This document shows, piece by piece, positions 27,979 through 36,185 of a DNA stretch of 64,000 nt (position 1 is its first letter; each line of letters opens with the position of its first letter). The notes beneath the pieces were generated by a model, which was not told the DNA's origin, did no database searches, and worked only from the letters and a program-made list of their open reading frames with translations. A program made the position numbers and the translations under genes. Source of the stretch: Promicromonosporaceae bacterium (GTDB taxonomy: Bacteria > Actinomycetota > Actinomycetes > Actinomycetales > Cellulomonadaceae); NCBI GenBank assembly GCA_009783295.1, contig WRHK01000010.1, positions 1-64,000 of the forward strand. Direction: 5' to 3'.

Positions 27979-28842
27979 ATGAGGATCGGGCTGGTGGGTT
28001 CGTACGGTTCGCCGCGCCAGATGGTGGCGCTCGCACGTGAGGCGGAGCAGCACGGCTGGGACGGTTTCTTCACGTGGGACGGCGTCAGCCTGGACGAGCC
28101 AGGCATGGACACGGTCCCCACCTACGACCCGTTCTCCATCCTCGCCGCGGTCGCGACCGTCACCGAGCGCCTGACGCTCGGCGCGATGGTGTTCGCTCCC
28201 CCGCGCCACCGCCCGTGGGAGCTCGCCCAGCGCGCGCTCACGGTCGACCATCTGTCCGGCGGCCGCCTGGTGCTCCCGGTGGGCGTCGGCGTCCCGGTGG
28301 ACCGCGCGTTCACGTCGGTCCACGGCCAGCCGACGGCGCTGCGTGACCGCGCTGAGCTGCTCGACGACGTGCTCGGCTGGCTCGAGCGCGCGTGGTCCGG
28401 CGAGGAGTTCTCCTACGAGGGCGAGCACGTGTCCACGGGCCCGTTCCGCTTCCCGGAGCGCCCGGTCAACGGCCACATCCCCGTGTGGCCGGTCGCGGTG
28501 TGGGACGCCGCGAGGCCGCCGCTGCGCTCGCTGCGCCGCGCGCTGCGCTGGGACGGCGTGGTGCCGCAGGTGCGCGCGGCGAACCCGGAGGAGGCCGAGG
28601 CCGGCCCCGAGCACATCGCGCAGCTGGTCGCCTGGCTCGCGTCACACCGCGCCCCGGAGGCCGCCCCGCTCGAGGTGGTGATCCAGGGCCGCCTGTCCCC
28701 CGACGACGGCGAGGCGCGCGAGCAGCTCGCCGCCGCGGCACAGGCGGGCGCGACGTGGTGGGTCGAGAGCTGGTGGGACCCGGCGACGGTAACGGCGGAG
28801 CACCTGCTCACACTGGCCCGACGCAGGCTCCCCAGGCCGTGA
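27979..28842 (+). CDS. LLM-class (luciferase-like) flavin-dependent monooxygenase
   Basis: The 287-residue protein is a bacterial-luciferase-like barrel. The start MRIGLVGSYGSPRQMVALAREAEQHGWDGFFTWDG and the segments RLTLGAMVFAPPRHRPWELAQRALTVDHLSGGRLVLPVGVG and VWPVAVWD are typical. Such enzymes use reduced flavin, or F420 in actinobacteria; which one cannot be decided here. It is single and convergent with leuD; a palindromic repeat starts 16 bases after its stop codon. Confidence 0.85.
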   Translation: MRIGLVGSYGSPRQMVALAREAEQHGWDGFFTWDGVSLDEPGMDTVPTYDPFSILAAVATVTERLTLGAMVFAPPRHRPWELAQRALTVDHLSGGRLVLPVGVGVPVDRAFTSVHGQPTALRDRAELLDDVLGWLERAWSGEEFSYEGEHVSTGPFRFPERPVNGHIPVWPVAVWDAARPPLRSLRRALRWDGVVPQVRAANPEEAEAGPEHIAQLVAWLASHRAPEAAPLEVVIQGRLSPDDGEAREQLAAAAQAGATWWVESWWDPATVTAEHLLTLARRRLPRP

Positions 28843-28858
28843 GAGGCGGCAGCGAAAA

Positions 28859-28934
28859 GCGGCCGGGTCGAGGCTCCGTGCTCGGGTCGAGGGCTTGAAC
28901 CCTCGACCCGATCCGGAAACCTCGACCCGGCCGC
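28859..28934. repeat. Palindromic intergenic repeat, copy 1
   Basis: A nested palindrome: an outer stem of 15 perfect pairs (28859-28873 with 28920-28934) and an inner stem of 11 perfect pairs (28883-28893 with 28900-28910), separated by 9-base internal loops, with hexaloop CTTGAA. Both stems are built on the same core CGGGTCGAGG. It lies between the convergent LLM monooxygenase gene and leuD. Copies 2 and 3 are at 38425 and 39537. Confidence 0.92.
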
Positions 28935-28950
28935 CGCCGTCAGGCAACCG

Positions 28951-29592
28951 TCAGGCGTCGACCGGGCGTGCCGGCTCGATCGGCACGGTCGGCAGGTGCT
29001 TCGCCGGCAGGGTCTTGGGGCGCCACGCCTCGCGCTTCGCCTCGAACTCCGTGATGGCCCCCTCGTTCTGGAGGGTCAGGCCGATGTCGTCGAGGCCCTC
29101 CATGAGGCGCCAGCGGGTGTAGTCGTCGATCTGGAACGGCACGGTGATGTCGTCCGCGTGCACGGTGCGGTTCTCGAGGTCGACGGTCACCTCGGTGCCT
29201 GGCTTGGTCTCGAGGATCTTCCACAGGAGCTCGATGTCCTCCTGCGCGACGACGCCCGCGACGAGGCCCTGCTTGCCCGAGTTGCCGCGGAAGATGTCCG
29301 CGAAGCGCGAGGCGAGCACCACCTTGAAGCCGTAGTCCTTGAGCGCCCAGACGGCGTGCTCACGCGACGAGCCGGTGCCGAAGTCCGGGCCCGCGACCAG
29401 CACGGAACCGGTCTTGTACGCGTCCTGGTTCAGCACGAACGACGCGTCGCCGCGCCACGCGGCGAACAGCGCGTCCTCGAAGCCCGTGCGGGTGATCCGC
29501 TTGAGGTAGACGGCGGGGATGATCTGGTCGGTGTCGACGTTGCTGCGGCGCAGCGGCACCCCGACGCCGGTGTGGACGGTGAACTTCTCCAT
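28951..29592 (-). CDS. leuD: 3-isopropylmalate dehydratase small subunit
   Basis: LeuD is the small (swivel) subunit of isopropylmalate isomerase. The 213-residue protein has the substrate-recognition start [27 protein letters not shown], the [17 protein letters not shown] motif and [10 protein letters not shown], all characteristic. It lies 17 bases after leuC and is surely in the same operon. A conserved actinobacterial arrangement places ndgR divergently upstream of leuCD, as here. Confidence 0.96.
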   Translation of the reverse strand: MEKFTVHTGVGVPLRRSNVDTDQIIPAVYLKRITRTGFEDALFAAWRGDASFVLNQDAYKTGSVLVAGPDFGTGSSREHAVWALKDYGFKVVLASRFADIFRGNSGKQGLVAGVVAQEDIELLWKILETKPGTEVTVDLENRTVHADDITVPFQIDDYTRWRLMEGLDDIGLTLQNEGAITEFEAKREAWRPKTLPAKHLPTVPIEPARPVDA

Positions 29593-29609
29593 GAGTCTCT
29601 GCTTCCGGG

Positions 29610-31085
29610 TCAGACGAGCGAGGGGGCGGCGAGCGGGGCGAGCGGCGTGCCGTCGAACGTCGTCAGGTCGACGTCGCCGGGCAGGTCGAGGTCGCTCAGC
29701 GAGGACAGCGTGCCGCGCACGGCCGTGGCCGCCGCGACGAGCGGCGACACCAGGTGGGTGCGGCCGCCCTTGCCCTGGCGCCCCTCGAAGTTGCGGTTCG
29801 ACGTCGACGCCGAGCGCTCCCCCGGCGCGAGCTGGTCGGGGTTCATGCCCAGGCACATCGAGCAGCCGGCGTTGCGCCACTCCGCACCGAAGTCGAGGAA
29901 GATCTTGTCGAGGCCCTCGGCCTCGGCCTGCAGGCGCACGCGCGCCGACGCCGGCACCACGAGCACGCGGACCGACTCGGCCTTCTTGCGGCCGTTGAGC
30001 ACCTTGGCGACCGAGCGCAGGTCCTCGATGCGGCCGTTGGTGCACGAGCCGATGAACACCGTGTCCACCTTGACGTCGCGCAGCGGCACGCCGGGCTCCA
30101 GGCCCATGTACTCGAGGGCGCGCTCGGCGGCGACGCGCTCGTTGGCGTCCGCGATCTCGGACGGCACGGGCACGTTGGCCGACAGGGGCAGGCCCTGGCC
30201 GGGGTTGGTGCCCCAGGTGACGAAGGGCTCGAGGTCGGCGGCGTGGAGCACGACCTCGGCGTCGAACGTGGCGTCGTCGTCGGACTTGAGCGTGGACCAG
30301 TACTCGACGGCGGCGTCCCAGTCGGCGCCCTCGGGGGCGTGCGGGCGGCCCTTGAGGTACTCGAACGTGGTCTCGTCCGGCGCGATCATGCCGGCGCGGG
30401 CGCCGGCCTCGATCGACATGTTGCAGATGGTCATCCGGGCCTCCATGGAGAGCTTCCGGATGGCCTCGCCGCGGTACTCGAGCACGTAGCCCTGGCCACC
30501 GCCGGTGCCGATCTTGGCGATGATCGCCAGGATGATGTCCTTCGACGTCGTGCCCGGGGGCAGGTCGCCGTCGACCGTGATGGCCATGGTCTTGAACGGC
30601 TGCAGCGGCAGCGTCTGCGTGGCGAGCACGTGCTCGACCTCGGAGGTGCCGATGCCGAACGCGAGGCCGCCGAAGGCGCCGTGCGTCGACGTGTGCGAGT
30701 CGCCGCAGACGACGGTGAGGCCCGGCATGGTCAGGCCGAGCTGCGGTCCCACCTGGTGGACGATGCCCTGGTCGGAGTCGCCCAGCGAGTGGATGCGGAC
30801 GCCGAACTCCTTGGCGTTCTTGCGCAGCTGGTCGATCTGCGTGCGGCTGGTGAGGTCCGCGATCGGCAGGTCGATGTCGAGCGTCGGGGTGTTGTGGTCC
30901 TCGGTGGCGATCGTCAGGTCCGGACGGCGGACGGGACGGCCGGCCAGACGGAGGCCCTCGAATGCCTGCGGGCTCGTGACCTCGTGAAGGAGGTGCAGGT
31001 CGATGTAGAGGAGGTCCGGCTCTCCGTTCGAGCCGTGGCGCACGAGGTGTGCGTCCCAGACCTTCTCTGCCAGGGTGCCGGCCAT
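29610..31085 (-). CDS. leuC: 3-isopropylmalate dehydratase large subunit
   Basis: LeuC is the aconitase-family large subunit that carries the 4Fe-4S cluster and converts 2- to 3-isopropylmalate in leucine synthesis. The 491-residue protein shows [32 protein letters not shown], the cluster ligand in [13 protein letters not shown] and the pair in [10 protein letters not shown]. The ATG at 31085 has AAGGGA 8 bases upstream; an in-frame GTG lies at 31091. Expression is likely controlled from the divergent region shared with ndgR. Confidence 0.96.
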   Translation of the reverse strand: MAGTLAEKVWDAHLVRHGSNGEPDLLYIDLHLLHEVTSPQAFEGLRLAGRPVRRPDLTIATEDHNTPTLDIDLPIADLTSRTQIDQLRKNAKEFGVRIHSLGDSDQGIVHQVGPQLGLTMPGLTVVCGDSHTSTHGAFGGLAFGIGTSEVEHVLATQTLPLQPFKTMAITVDGDLPPGTTSKDIILAIIAKIGTGGGQGYVLEYRGEAIRKLSMEARMTICNMSIEAGARAGMIAPDETTFEYLKGRPHAPEGADWDAAVEYWSTLKSDDDATFDAEVVLHAADLEPFVTWGTNPGQGLPLSANVPVPSEIADANERVAAERALEYMGLEPGVPLRDVKVDTVFIGSCTNGRIEDLRSVAKVLNGRKKAESVRVLVVPASARVRLQAEAEGLDKIFLDFGAEWRNAGCSMCLGMNPDQLAPGERSASTSNRNFEGRQGKGGRTHLVSPLVAAATAVRGTLSSLSDLDLPGDVDLTTFDGTPLAPLAAPSLV

Positions 31086-31135
31086 ACTCACGATCCCTTC
31101 TTGGGCCCCGTCCTCGGGGCTCGGTTACCTCGAAC

Positions 31136-31162
31136 TTGCAATCTCACGTGCCGAGACGGCAA
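31136..31162. promoter_or_regulatory. Candidate NdgR operator between leuC and ndgR
   Basis: The arms TTGCAATCTC (31136-31145) and GAGACGGCAA (31153-31162) match in 8 of 10 symmetric positions across a 7-base spacer. The site is in the 86-bp divergent region of leuC and its IclR-type regulator, 10 bases before the ndgR start. Binding of NdgR/LtbR-type regulators here is known in related actinobacteria; the exact site is inferred. Confidence 0.6.
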
Positions 31163-31171
31163 TATCGCCCT

Positions 31172-31891
31172 ATGGACGATACTAGCGGAGTCGGCGTACT
31201 TGACAAGGCCGCGTCCGTGCTCGGCGCTCTGGAGTCGGGTCCGGCAACTTTGGCCCAGCTCGTGGGCTCCACCGGCCTCGCACGGCCGACCGCCCACCGC
31301 CTCGCCGTGGCGCTCGAGCACCACCGTCTCGTAGCCCGGGACATGCAGGGCAGGTTCATCCTCGGACCGCGCCTCAACGAGCTTGCCACGGCCGCCGGCG
31401 AGGACCGCCTCCTCGCGGCCGCAAACCCCGTGCTGATCGCCCTGCGCGACCACACCGGGGAGAGCGCGCAGCTGTACCGCCGCCAGGGCGACCACCGCGT
31501 GTGCGTCGCCGCCGCCGAGCGGCCCGTCGGCCTGCGCGACTCGATCCCGGTCGGCGCCACGCTCACGATGCACGCCGGCTCGGCCGCCCAGATCCTGCTC
31601 GCCTGGGAGGAGCCCGACCGCCTGCACCGCGGCCTTCGCGACGCCGTCTTCACGGCCACGATCCTGTCCGGCGTGCGCCGGCGCGGGTGGGCGCAGTCCG
31701 TCTCGGAGCGGGAGCTCGGCGTCGCTTCGGTCTCGGCCCCCGTCCGCGGGCCGTCCGGGAAGGTCGTCGCCGCCGTGTCGGTGTCGGGCCCGGTGGAGCG
31801 CCTCACGCGCCAGCCCGGCCGCCTGCACTCCGCGGCCGTCGTCGCCGCCGCCAACCGGCTCACCGAGGTGCTGCGGCGCGCCGGGGAATGA
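31172..31891 (+). CDS. ndgR: IclR-family regulator of leucine biosynthesis
   Basis: The 239-residue protein has an N-terminal winged helix (VLDKAASVLGALESGPATLAQLVGSTGLARPTAHRLAVALE) and a C-terminal IclR effector domain. It is divergent from leuCD, the same arrangement as NdgR of Streptomyces and LtbR of Corynebacterium, which control leuCD and other amino acid genes. The ATG at 31172 was preferred because it begins the HTH domain directly and sits beyond the inverted repeat; the frame is open upstream into leuC leader sequence. Confidence 0.92.
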   Translation: MDDTSGVGVLDKAASVLGALESGPATLAQLVGSTGLARPTAHRLAVALEHHRLVARDMQGRFILGPRLNELATAAGEDRLLAAANPVLIALRDHTGESAQLYRRQGDHRVCVAAAERPVGLRDSIPVGATLTMHAGSAAQILLAWEEPDRLHRGLRDAVFTATILSGVRRRGWAQSVSERELGVASVSAPVRGPSGKVVAAVSVSGPVERLTRQPGRLHSAAVVAAANRLTEVLRRAGE

Positions 31892-31973
31892 TCCCGGCGT
31901 TGTCCCCGCAGGTCACTACGCTGCGGGGACAGGTGCGACCGTCGCGCCGTTACCGACCTGCGTGAGGACCCGG

Positions 31974-32141
31974 ATGCCTGCCAAGGTGAAGACCGCTTTC
32001 GTCTGGCTCGTCGTGATCTTCCTGGTCTATGCGATCGTCCAGAGCCCAGACCGGGCGGCCGAGATCGTCAAGGCGCTCGCCGACGTCATCGTCAACGCCT
32101 TCACGAGCATCGGCCAGTTCTTCGGCAACCTGCTGAGCTGA
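31974..32141 (+). CDS. Small single-helix membrane protein
   Basis: This 55-residue protein has a hydrophobic helix near its N-terminus (FVWLVVIFLVYAIVQSP) followed by an amphipathic stretch (AAEIVKALADVIVNAFTSIGQFFGNLLS). Small proteins of this design are conserved in actinobacteria but have no known role to my knowledge. It lies 5 bases before the PH-domain gene and probably forms an operon with it. The start codon choice rests on the hydrophobic profile. Confidence 0.65.
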   Translation: MPAKVKTAFVWLVVIFLVYAIVQSPDRAAEIVKALADVIVNAFTSIGQFFGNLLS

Positions 32142-32145
32142 CGCC

Positions 32146-32931
32146 GTGCTGCCCGAGCCGCGCCCGAGCGTCCGAGGCAACCACGACCTGAGCCGCTACA
32201 TCCTGCCTACGGAGCGGGTCGTGGTGGCCACGCGCCGCCACCGTGCTGCGCTGCTCGAGCCTGCCGTGACGGCCGTCCTCGTGTTCCTCCTGATCGGCGC
32301 GATCGTCGCCGTCGTCCCGGCGTCCGCGAAGGACGCCGCGGGCTGGCTCTGGGTGCTCTGGGTCGCCGCGCTCGTGCGGTTCCTGTTCCGGTGGGTCGAG
32401 TGGCGTCACGAGTGGTTCGTGTCCACCGACAAGCGGCTGCTGCTGCTGTACGGCCTGGTGATCCACAAGGTCGCGATGATGCCCCTCACCAAGGTGACCG
32501 ACATGGGCTACACGCGCACGCCCCTGGGGCAGCTGCTCGGCTACGGCCGGTTCGTCATGGAGTCGGCGGGGCAGGACCAGGCGCTGCGGCAGATCGACTA
32601 CGTGCCGAGCCCCGACGAGACGTACCGCACGCTCTGCGCGGAGATCTTCCGCGCCCCCACCGGCGCCCGCCCACCGGCGCCCGAGGGCCCGCAGGCTCCC
32701 GGCGAGGTCGCCCCGGTCCCCGGCGGCCCGACGCGCCCGCCGGTCGTCATCGTGCCGGGCCGCGCAGGCACTCCGGAGCACCTGCCCTCGACGCAGCCGA
32801 TCCCCGTGGCCGGGTCGAAGCCGGCGCCCGTCCCCGTGGCGCCCGCCCCCGTGCCTGTGGAGCCCGCGACGCCGCCCTGGAAGCCGACGGAGTGGGTGCG
32901 GCCCGCTCCGTACGACCCGCACCCGCACTGA
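32146..32931 (+). CDS. Bacterial PH-domain membrane protein
   Basis: The 261-residue protein has two hydrophobic segments (AVTAVLVFLLIGAIVAVVPA and WLWVLWVAALVRFLFRW) followed by a bacterial PH (YdbT/YdbS-like) domain: EWFVSTDKRLLLLYGLVIHKVAMMPLTKVTDMGYTRTPLGQLLGYG. The last 90 residues are Pro-rich and probably disordered. The function of such proteins is not established. It starts with GTG, 5 bases after the small membrane protein gene, and ends before a strong terminator. Confidence 0.82.
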   Translation: MLPEPRPSVRGNHDLSRYILPTERVVVATRRHRAALLEPAVTAVLVFLLIGAIVAVVPASAKDAAGWLWVLWVAALVRFLFRWVEWRHEWFVSTDKRLLLLYGLVIHKVAMMPLTKVTDMGYTRTPLGQLLGYGRFVMESAGQDQALRQIDYVPSPDETYRTLCAEIFRAPTGARPPAPEGPQAPGEVAPVPGGPTRPPVVIVPGRAGTPEHLPSTQPIPVAGSKPAPVPVAPAPVPVEPATPPWKPTEWVRPAPYDPHPH

Positions 32932-32950
32932 GGCTGCCCCGGGAACGACA

Positions 32951-32978
32951 AAGGCCCGGTCCTGATGGACCGGGCCTT
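32951..32978. terminator. Bidirectional terminator between PH-domain gene and tRNA cluster
   Basis: AAGGCCCGGTCC (32951-32962) and GGACCGGGCCTT (32967-32978) form a perfect 12-bp stem with loop TGAT. It is placed 8 bases before the 3' end of the minus-strand tRNA genes and 20 bases after the PH-domain stop codon, so it serves both sides. Confidence 0.85.
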
Positions 32979-32986
32979 CTGCGATG

Positions 32987-33059
32987 TACCCCCAGCGGGA
33001 TTTGAACCCGCGTTACCGCCGTGAGAGGGCGGCGTCCTAGGCCGCTAGACGATGGGGGC
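32987..33059 (-). tRNA. tRNA-Glu (CTC)
   Basis: The 73-base sequence folds into a cloverleaf with acceptor stem GCCCCCA/TGGGGGT and discriminator A. The anticodon stem CCGCC/GGCGG encloses loop CTCTCAC, giving anticodon CTC, and the T arm is GCGGGTTCAAATCCCGC. The CCA end is not encoded. It is identical to the next copy. Confidence 0.95.
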
Positions 33060-33090
33060 CTGTGACTTCCGTTCATGATGGAACGGTGCG

Positions 33091-33163
33091 TACCCCCAGC
33101 GGGATTTGAACCCGCGTTACCGCCGTGAGAGGGCGGCGTCCTAGGCCGCTAGACGATGGGGGC
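33091..33163 (-). tRNA. tRNA-Glu (CTC), second identical copy
   Basis: All 73 bases match the copy at 32987-33059, including the anticodon loop CTCTCAC. The spacer between the two copies is 31 bases and is not part of the duplication. Confidence 0.95.
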
Positions 33164-33182
33164 CGGGACTTGCTGTGCTGCG

Positions 33183-33254
33183 CTGGGGTACCAGGACTCG
33201 AACCTAGACTAAGTGAACCAGAATCACTCGTGCTGCCAATTACACCATACCCCA
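33183..33254 (-). tRNA. tRNA-Gln (CTG)
   Basis: The 72-base cloverleaf has acceptor TGGGGTA/TACCCCA with discriminator G, an anticodon stem AGTGA/TCACT and loop TTCTGGT giving anticodon CTG. It is first in the minus-strand order Gln-Glu-Glu, with no obvious terminator between, so the three are probably co-transcribed. Confidence 0.95.
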
Positions 33255-33382
33255 TGGTGGTATCAGCCCCGGTGGTTTCCCTCAGGGCCAACAGCCGAGA
33301 ACACTACCCGACGCACGGCCGGTCCACCAAAACGGCCGAGGGGTGTCCTGTGTCACGCCCGGCGACCGGGCAGGATCGGACC

Positions 33383-34138
33383 ATGACCACGCCTGACCCG
33401 CACGATCACGCCACCCGCGCCGCCTCGTTCTCGCACGGCGCCGACGTCTACGCGGCCGTCCGGCCCACCTACCCGGACCCCGTCGTCGCGTACCTGGTGC
33501 CGCCCGGCGCTCGCCGGGTGCTCGACCTCGGCGCCGGCACCGGCAAGCTCACGTCGTCGCTGGTCGCGCAGGGTCTGGACGTCGTCGCCGTCGACCCGTC
33601 GGAGCCCATGCTCGAGCAGCTGCGGGCCGCGCTCCCCGGGGTCGAGGCGCACGTCGGCACCGCCGAGAGCATCCCCCTGCCGGACGGGTCCGTGGACGCC
33701 GTCGTCGTCGGGCAGGCGTGGCACTGGTTCGACCATGCGGCAGCATCCGCCGAGATCGCGCGCGTGCTGCGCCACGGCGGCACGCTCGGCGTCGTGTGGA
33801 ACGACCGCGACACGTCCGAGGACTGGGTCGCGCGGTTCGGCGAGATCCTGCACCGCGGCGACCGCCTCGAGCCGGTTGCCGACCACGTCACCCCCGTGCT
33901 CGGCCCGATCTACGACGACGTCGAGGAGGCGAGCTTCCGCTGGGCGGACGAGATCGCGACGGCGTCGCTGCGGCCCCTCGCCGGTTCCCGCAGCTTCCTG
34001 CTCACGCTGCCCGCGCAGGACCGCGACGCGCTCCTGGCGGCCGTCGACGAGCTCGTCGCCACCCACCCCGACCTCGCCGGCCGCGAGCGCGTCGCGCTGC
34101 CCTACGTCACGCACGCCTACCGCGCGCGGCTGCGCTGA
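33383..34138 (+). CDS. Class I SAM-dependent methyltransferase
   Basis: The 251-residue protein has the SAM-binding motif I RVLDLGAGTGKLTSSL, an acidic end of strand two (VVAVDPSEPML) and motif DAVVVGQAWHWFDHAAASAEIARVLRHGGTLGVVW of the UbiE/MerR-like methyltransferases. The substrate is unknown. The ATG at 33383 was chosen because it begins just before the conserved FSHGADVYAAVRPTYP start. Its last 22 bases overlap the convergent LysR gene. Confidence 0.85.
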   Translation: MTTPDPHDHATRAASFSHGADVYAAVRPTYPDPVVAYLVPPGARRVLDLGAGTGKLTSSLVAQGLDVVAVDPSEPMLEQLRAALPGVEAHVGTAESIPLPDGSVDAVVVGQAWHWFDHAAASAEIARVLRHGGTLGVVWNDRDTSEDWVARFGEILHRGDRLEPVADHVTPVLGPIYDDVEEASFRWADEIATASLRPLAGSRSFLLTLPAQDRDALLAAVDELVATHPDLAGRERVALPYVTHAYRARLR

Positions 34139-35061
34139 CCCGCGGTCGCGACCGCGGCGAGGCGTCGGGCCGACCCCGACAGGCTGGCGCCGTCCTTCCA
34201 CACCATCCGGAGGCGGCGGCCCAGGTCGATCCCCTCGACCGGCACGCGGATCAGCGTGCCGCGCTCGACGGCGTCGGCCACGCTGAGCGCCGAGACCACG
34301 GTGACCGCTCCCCCGTGCACGACGGCGGACGTCAGCGCGACCGTGGAGCCCAGCGTGGGCAGGTGCGGGGGCAGCGCCTCGCCGACGCGCGCCAGGGCGG
34401 CCTCGAGGACGTCGCGGGTGCCCGACCCGGCCTCGCGGATCACCAGGCGCGCGCCGAGCAGCTCCGGCACGCCGACGGACCGCCTCCGGGCCCAGGGGTG
34501 ACCGGGCGCGACGACGGCGACGAGCTCGTCGTCGGCCACCGTGCGGCTGCGCAGGCCGCGGCGCACGCCTGAGCTCTCGACGAAGCCCAGGTCGGCCTCG
34601 CCGGACAGCACCAGGTCCATGACCTCGCGGGAGTTGCGCACGGCCAGCTCGACGTCCGGCGAGGCGCCCCGAGCGGGCGACGCAGCGAGCTGGGCGAGCC
34701 AGCGCGGCGCCAGGTGCTCGGCCACCGTGAGGCTCGCGGCGACGCGCAGGCGTTCGTGCGCGGTGGTGCGCAGGGACGCCGTCGCGTCCTCGAAGCGTGT
34801 CGAGGCGTCGACGACGTCGGCCGCCCACGCCGCCACCACGCGGCCCGTCTCGGTCAGCGACGTGCCGCGGGACGAGCGGGCGAGCAGGTCCAGGCCCAGG
34901 CGTCGCTCCAGCGCGCGCAGGCCCGCCGACGCCGTCGGCTGCGCGACTCCGAGCGTGCGGGCCGCGGCGCTGATCGACCCGTGCTCGTCCAGGGCGACCA
35001 GCAGCTCGAGCAGCGCGAGCGTGGTGCGCTCCCCGCGCCGGACGCCTGACGGGTCGGTCAT
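34117..35061 (-). CDS. LysR-family regulator, divergent from YeiH
   Basis: The 314-residue protein has an N-terminal LysR HTH (LLVALDEHGSISAAARTLGVAQPTASAGLRALERRLGLDLLARSSRG) and a C-terminal inducer-binding domain. LysR regulators next to YeiH are a known pair. A perfect 17-bp palindrome covers its own start codon, which points to autoregulation and control of the divergent gene. Its 3' end overlaps the methyltransferase gene by 22 bases. Confidence 0.9.
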   Translation of the reverse strand: MTDPSGVRRGERTTLALLELLVALDEHGSISAAARTLGVAQPTASAGLRALERRLGLDLLARSSRGTSLTETGRVVAAWAADVVDASTRFEDATASLRTTAHERLRVAASLTVAEHLAPRWLAQLAASPARGASPDVELAVRNSREVMDLVLSGEADLGFVESSGVRRGLRSRTVADDELVAVVAPGHPWARRRSVGVPELLGARLVIREAGSGTRDVLEAALARVGEALPPHLPTLGSTVALTSAVVHGGAVTVVSALSVADAVERGTLIRVPVEGIDLGRRLRMVWKDGASLSGSARRLAAVATAGQRSRAR

Positions 35062-35075
35062 AGAGTCACTCTATG
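35059..35075. promoter_or_regulatory. Perfect palindrome at the lysR start (LysR box)
   Basis: CATAGAGT-C-ACTCTATG is a perfect inverted repeat of 8-bp arms. It contains the T-N11-A arrangement of LysR boxes (T at 35061, A at 35073) and its left end is the regulator's own start codon. It lies 57 bases before the yeiH start. Confidence 0.65.
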
Positions 35076-35131
35076 GTTCCATCCGGGACTCGGCCTGGTG
35101 CGCGGCGCTCGCCGCACGTCACGCTCTCCGG

Positions 35132-36178
35132 GTGACCCTTCTGCCCGGCCTCGCACTCACCGCCCTCGCGACCGCTGCGCTGCTCGCCGCGTCCCAGCTC
35201 GCGCCCGCGGTCTCGCCGCTGGTGATCGCGCTGGTGCTCGGGGCCGTGGTCGGCACGCTGGGCGGGGCGTGGGTGCGCCGGTCGCCGTCGGAGCGCGAGC
35301 CCCGGTGGGCCCGGCTCGCGCCCGGCACCACCCTGGTGGCCAAGCGCGTGCTGCGCGTCGCCGTCGTGCTGCTGGGGCTGCGGCTGTCGGTGCCCGACGT
35401 GCTGGCGCTCGGGTGGCGCGGGCTGACCGTCGTGGTGGTGACCCTCGCCGCGACCTTCTTCGGCACGCAGTGGGCCGGGCGGCGCATGGGCGTGCCGCGC
35501 GAGGCGGCGCTGCTGGTGGGCACCGGTTTCGCTGTGTGCGGTGCCGCGGCCGTCTCGGCGATGGCCGGCGTGGTCGAGCGCACGCGGCCGGCCGGCGCGA
35601 AGGCGGCGCGCGAGTCGGCCGACGCCGTCGCCGCGGCGCTCGCCCTCGTGACCGTCTACGGCACGGTCGCGGTGTTCGTGCTGCCGCCGCTCGCTCGGGC
35701 GCTCGGGCTCGACGACGCGCGCGCCGGGCTGTGGATCGGCGCCTCGGTGCAGGAGGTCGCGCAGGTGGTCGCCGCGGCGGGTGCCGTGTCGTCGGCCGCG
35801 CTCGCGACGGCCACCGTCGCCAAGCTGGCGCGCGTCGCGCTGCTCGCCCCGCTGGTGGCCGGGACGGGGGCGGTGCGCGCACGCCGCACGGCCGCCGCAC
35901 GGCTGCCCGGCGCCCGGCGCACGCCGCCCGTCCCGCTGTTCGTGCTCGGGTTCCTCGCGGCCGTCGCGGTGCGGTCGCTGGGCGTGCTGCCCGACGGCGT
36001 GATCGCGGGCGCCAACACGCTCACGACGGGCCTGTTCGTGGCCGCCATGTTCGCCCTGGGGCTGGGCGTGGACGTGCCCCGGCTGCTGCGCACGGGGCGC
36101 CGCACGCTGCTGCTCGGCGCGGTGTCGGCACTCGTGGCGACCGGCGTCTCGCTCGCCGGGGTGCTGGTGCTGGCGTGA
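35132..36178 (+). CDS. YeiH/UPF0324 family membrane protein
   Basis: The 348-residue protein is a polytopic membrane protein of the YeiH (UPF0324) family with about ten hydrophobic segments. The conserved stretches are LLGLRLSVPDVLALGWRGL, GTGFAVCGAAAVSAMAGVVERT and WIGASVQEVAQVVAAAG. Its transported substrate is not firmly known; putative sulfate- or sulfite-related roles have been suggested for some members. The GTG at 35132 is the only suitable start before the first helix. It is divergent from the LysR gene. Confidence 0.87.
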   Translation: MTLLPGLALTALATAALLAASQLAPAVSPLVIALVLGAVVGTLGGAWVRRSPSEREPRWARLAPGTTLVAKRVLRVAVVLLGLRLSVPDVLALGWRGLTVVVVTLAATFFGTQWAGRRMGVPREAALLVGTGFAVCGAAAVSAMAGVVERTRPAGAKAARESADAVAAALALVTVYGTVAVFVLPPLARALGLDDARAGLWIGASVQEVAQVVAAAGAVSSAALATATVAKLARVALLAPLVAGTGAVRARRTAAARLPGARRTPPVPLFVLGFLAAVAVRSLGVLPDGVIAGANTLTTGLFVAAMFALGLGVDVPRLLRTGRRTLLLGAVSALVATGVSLAGVLVLA

Positions 36179-36185
36179 GCCCGCT

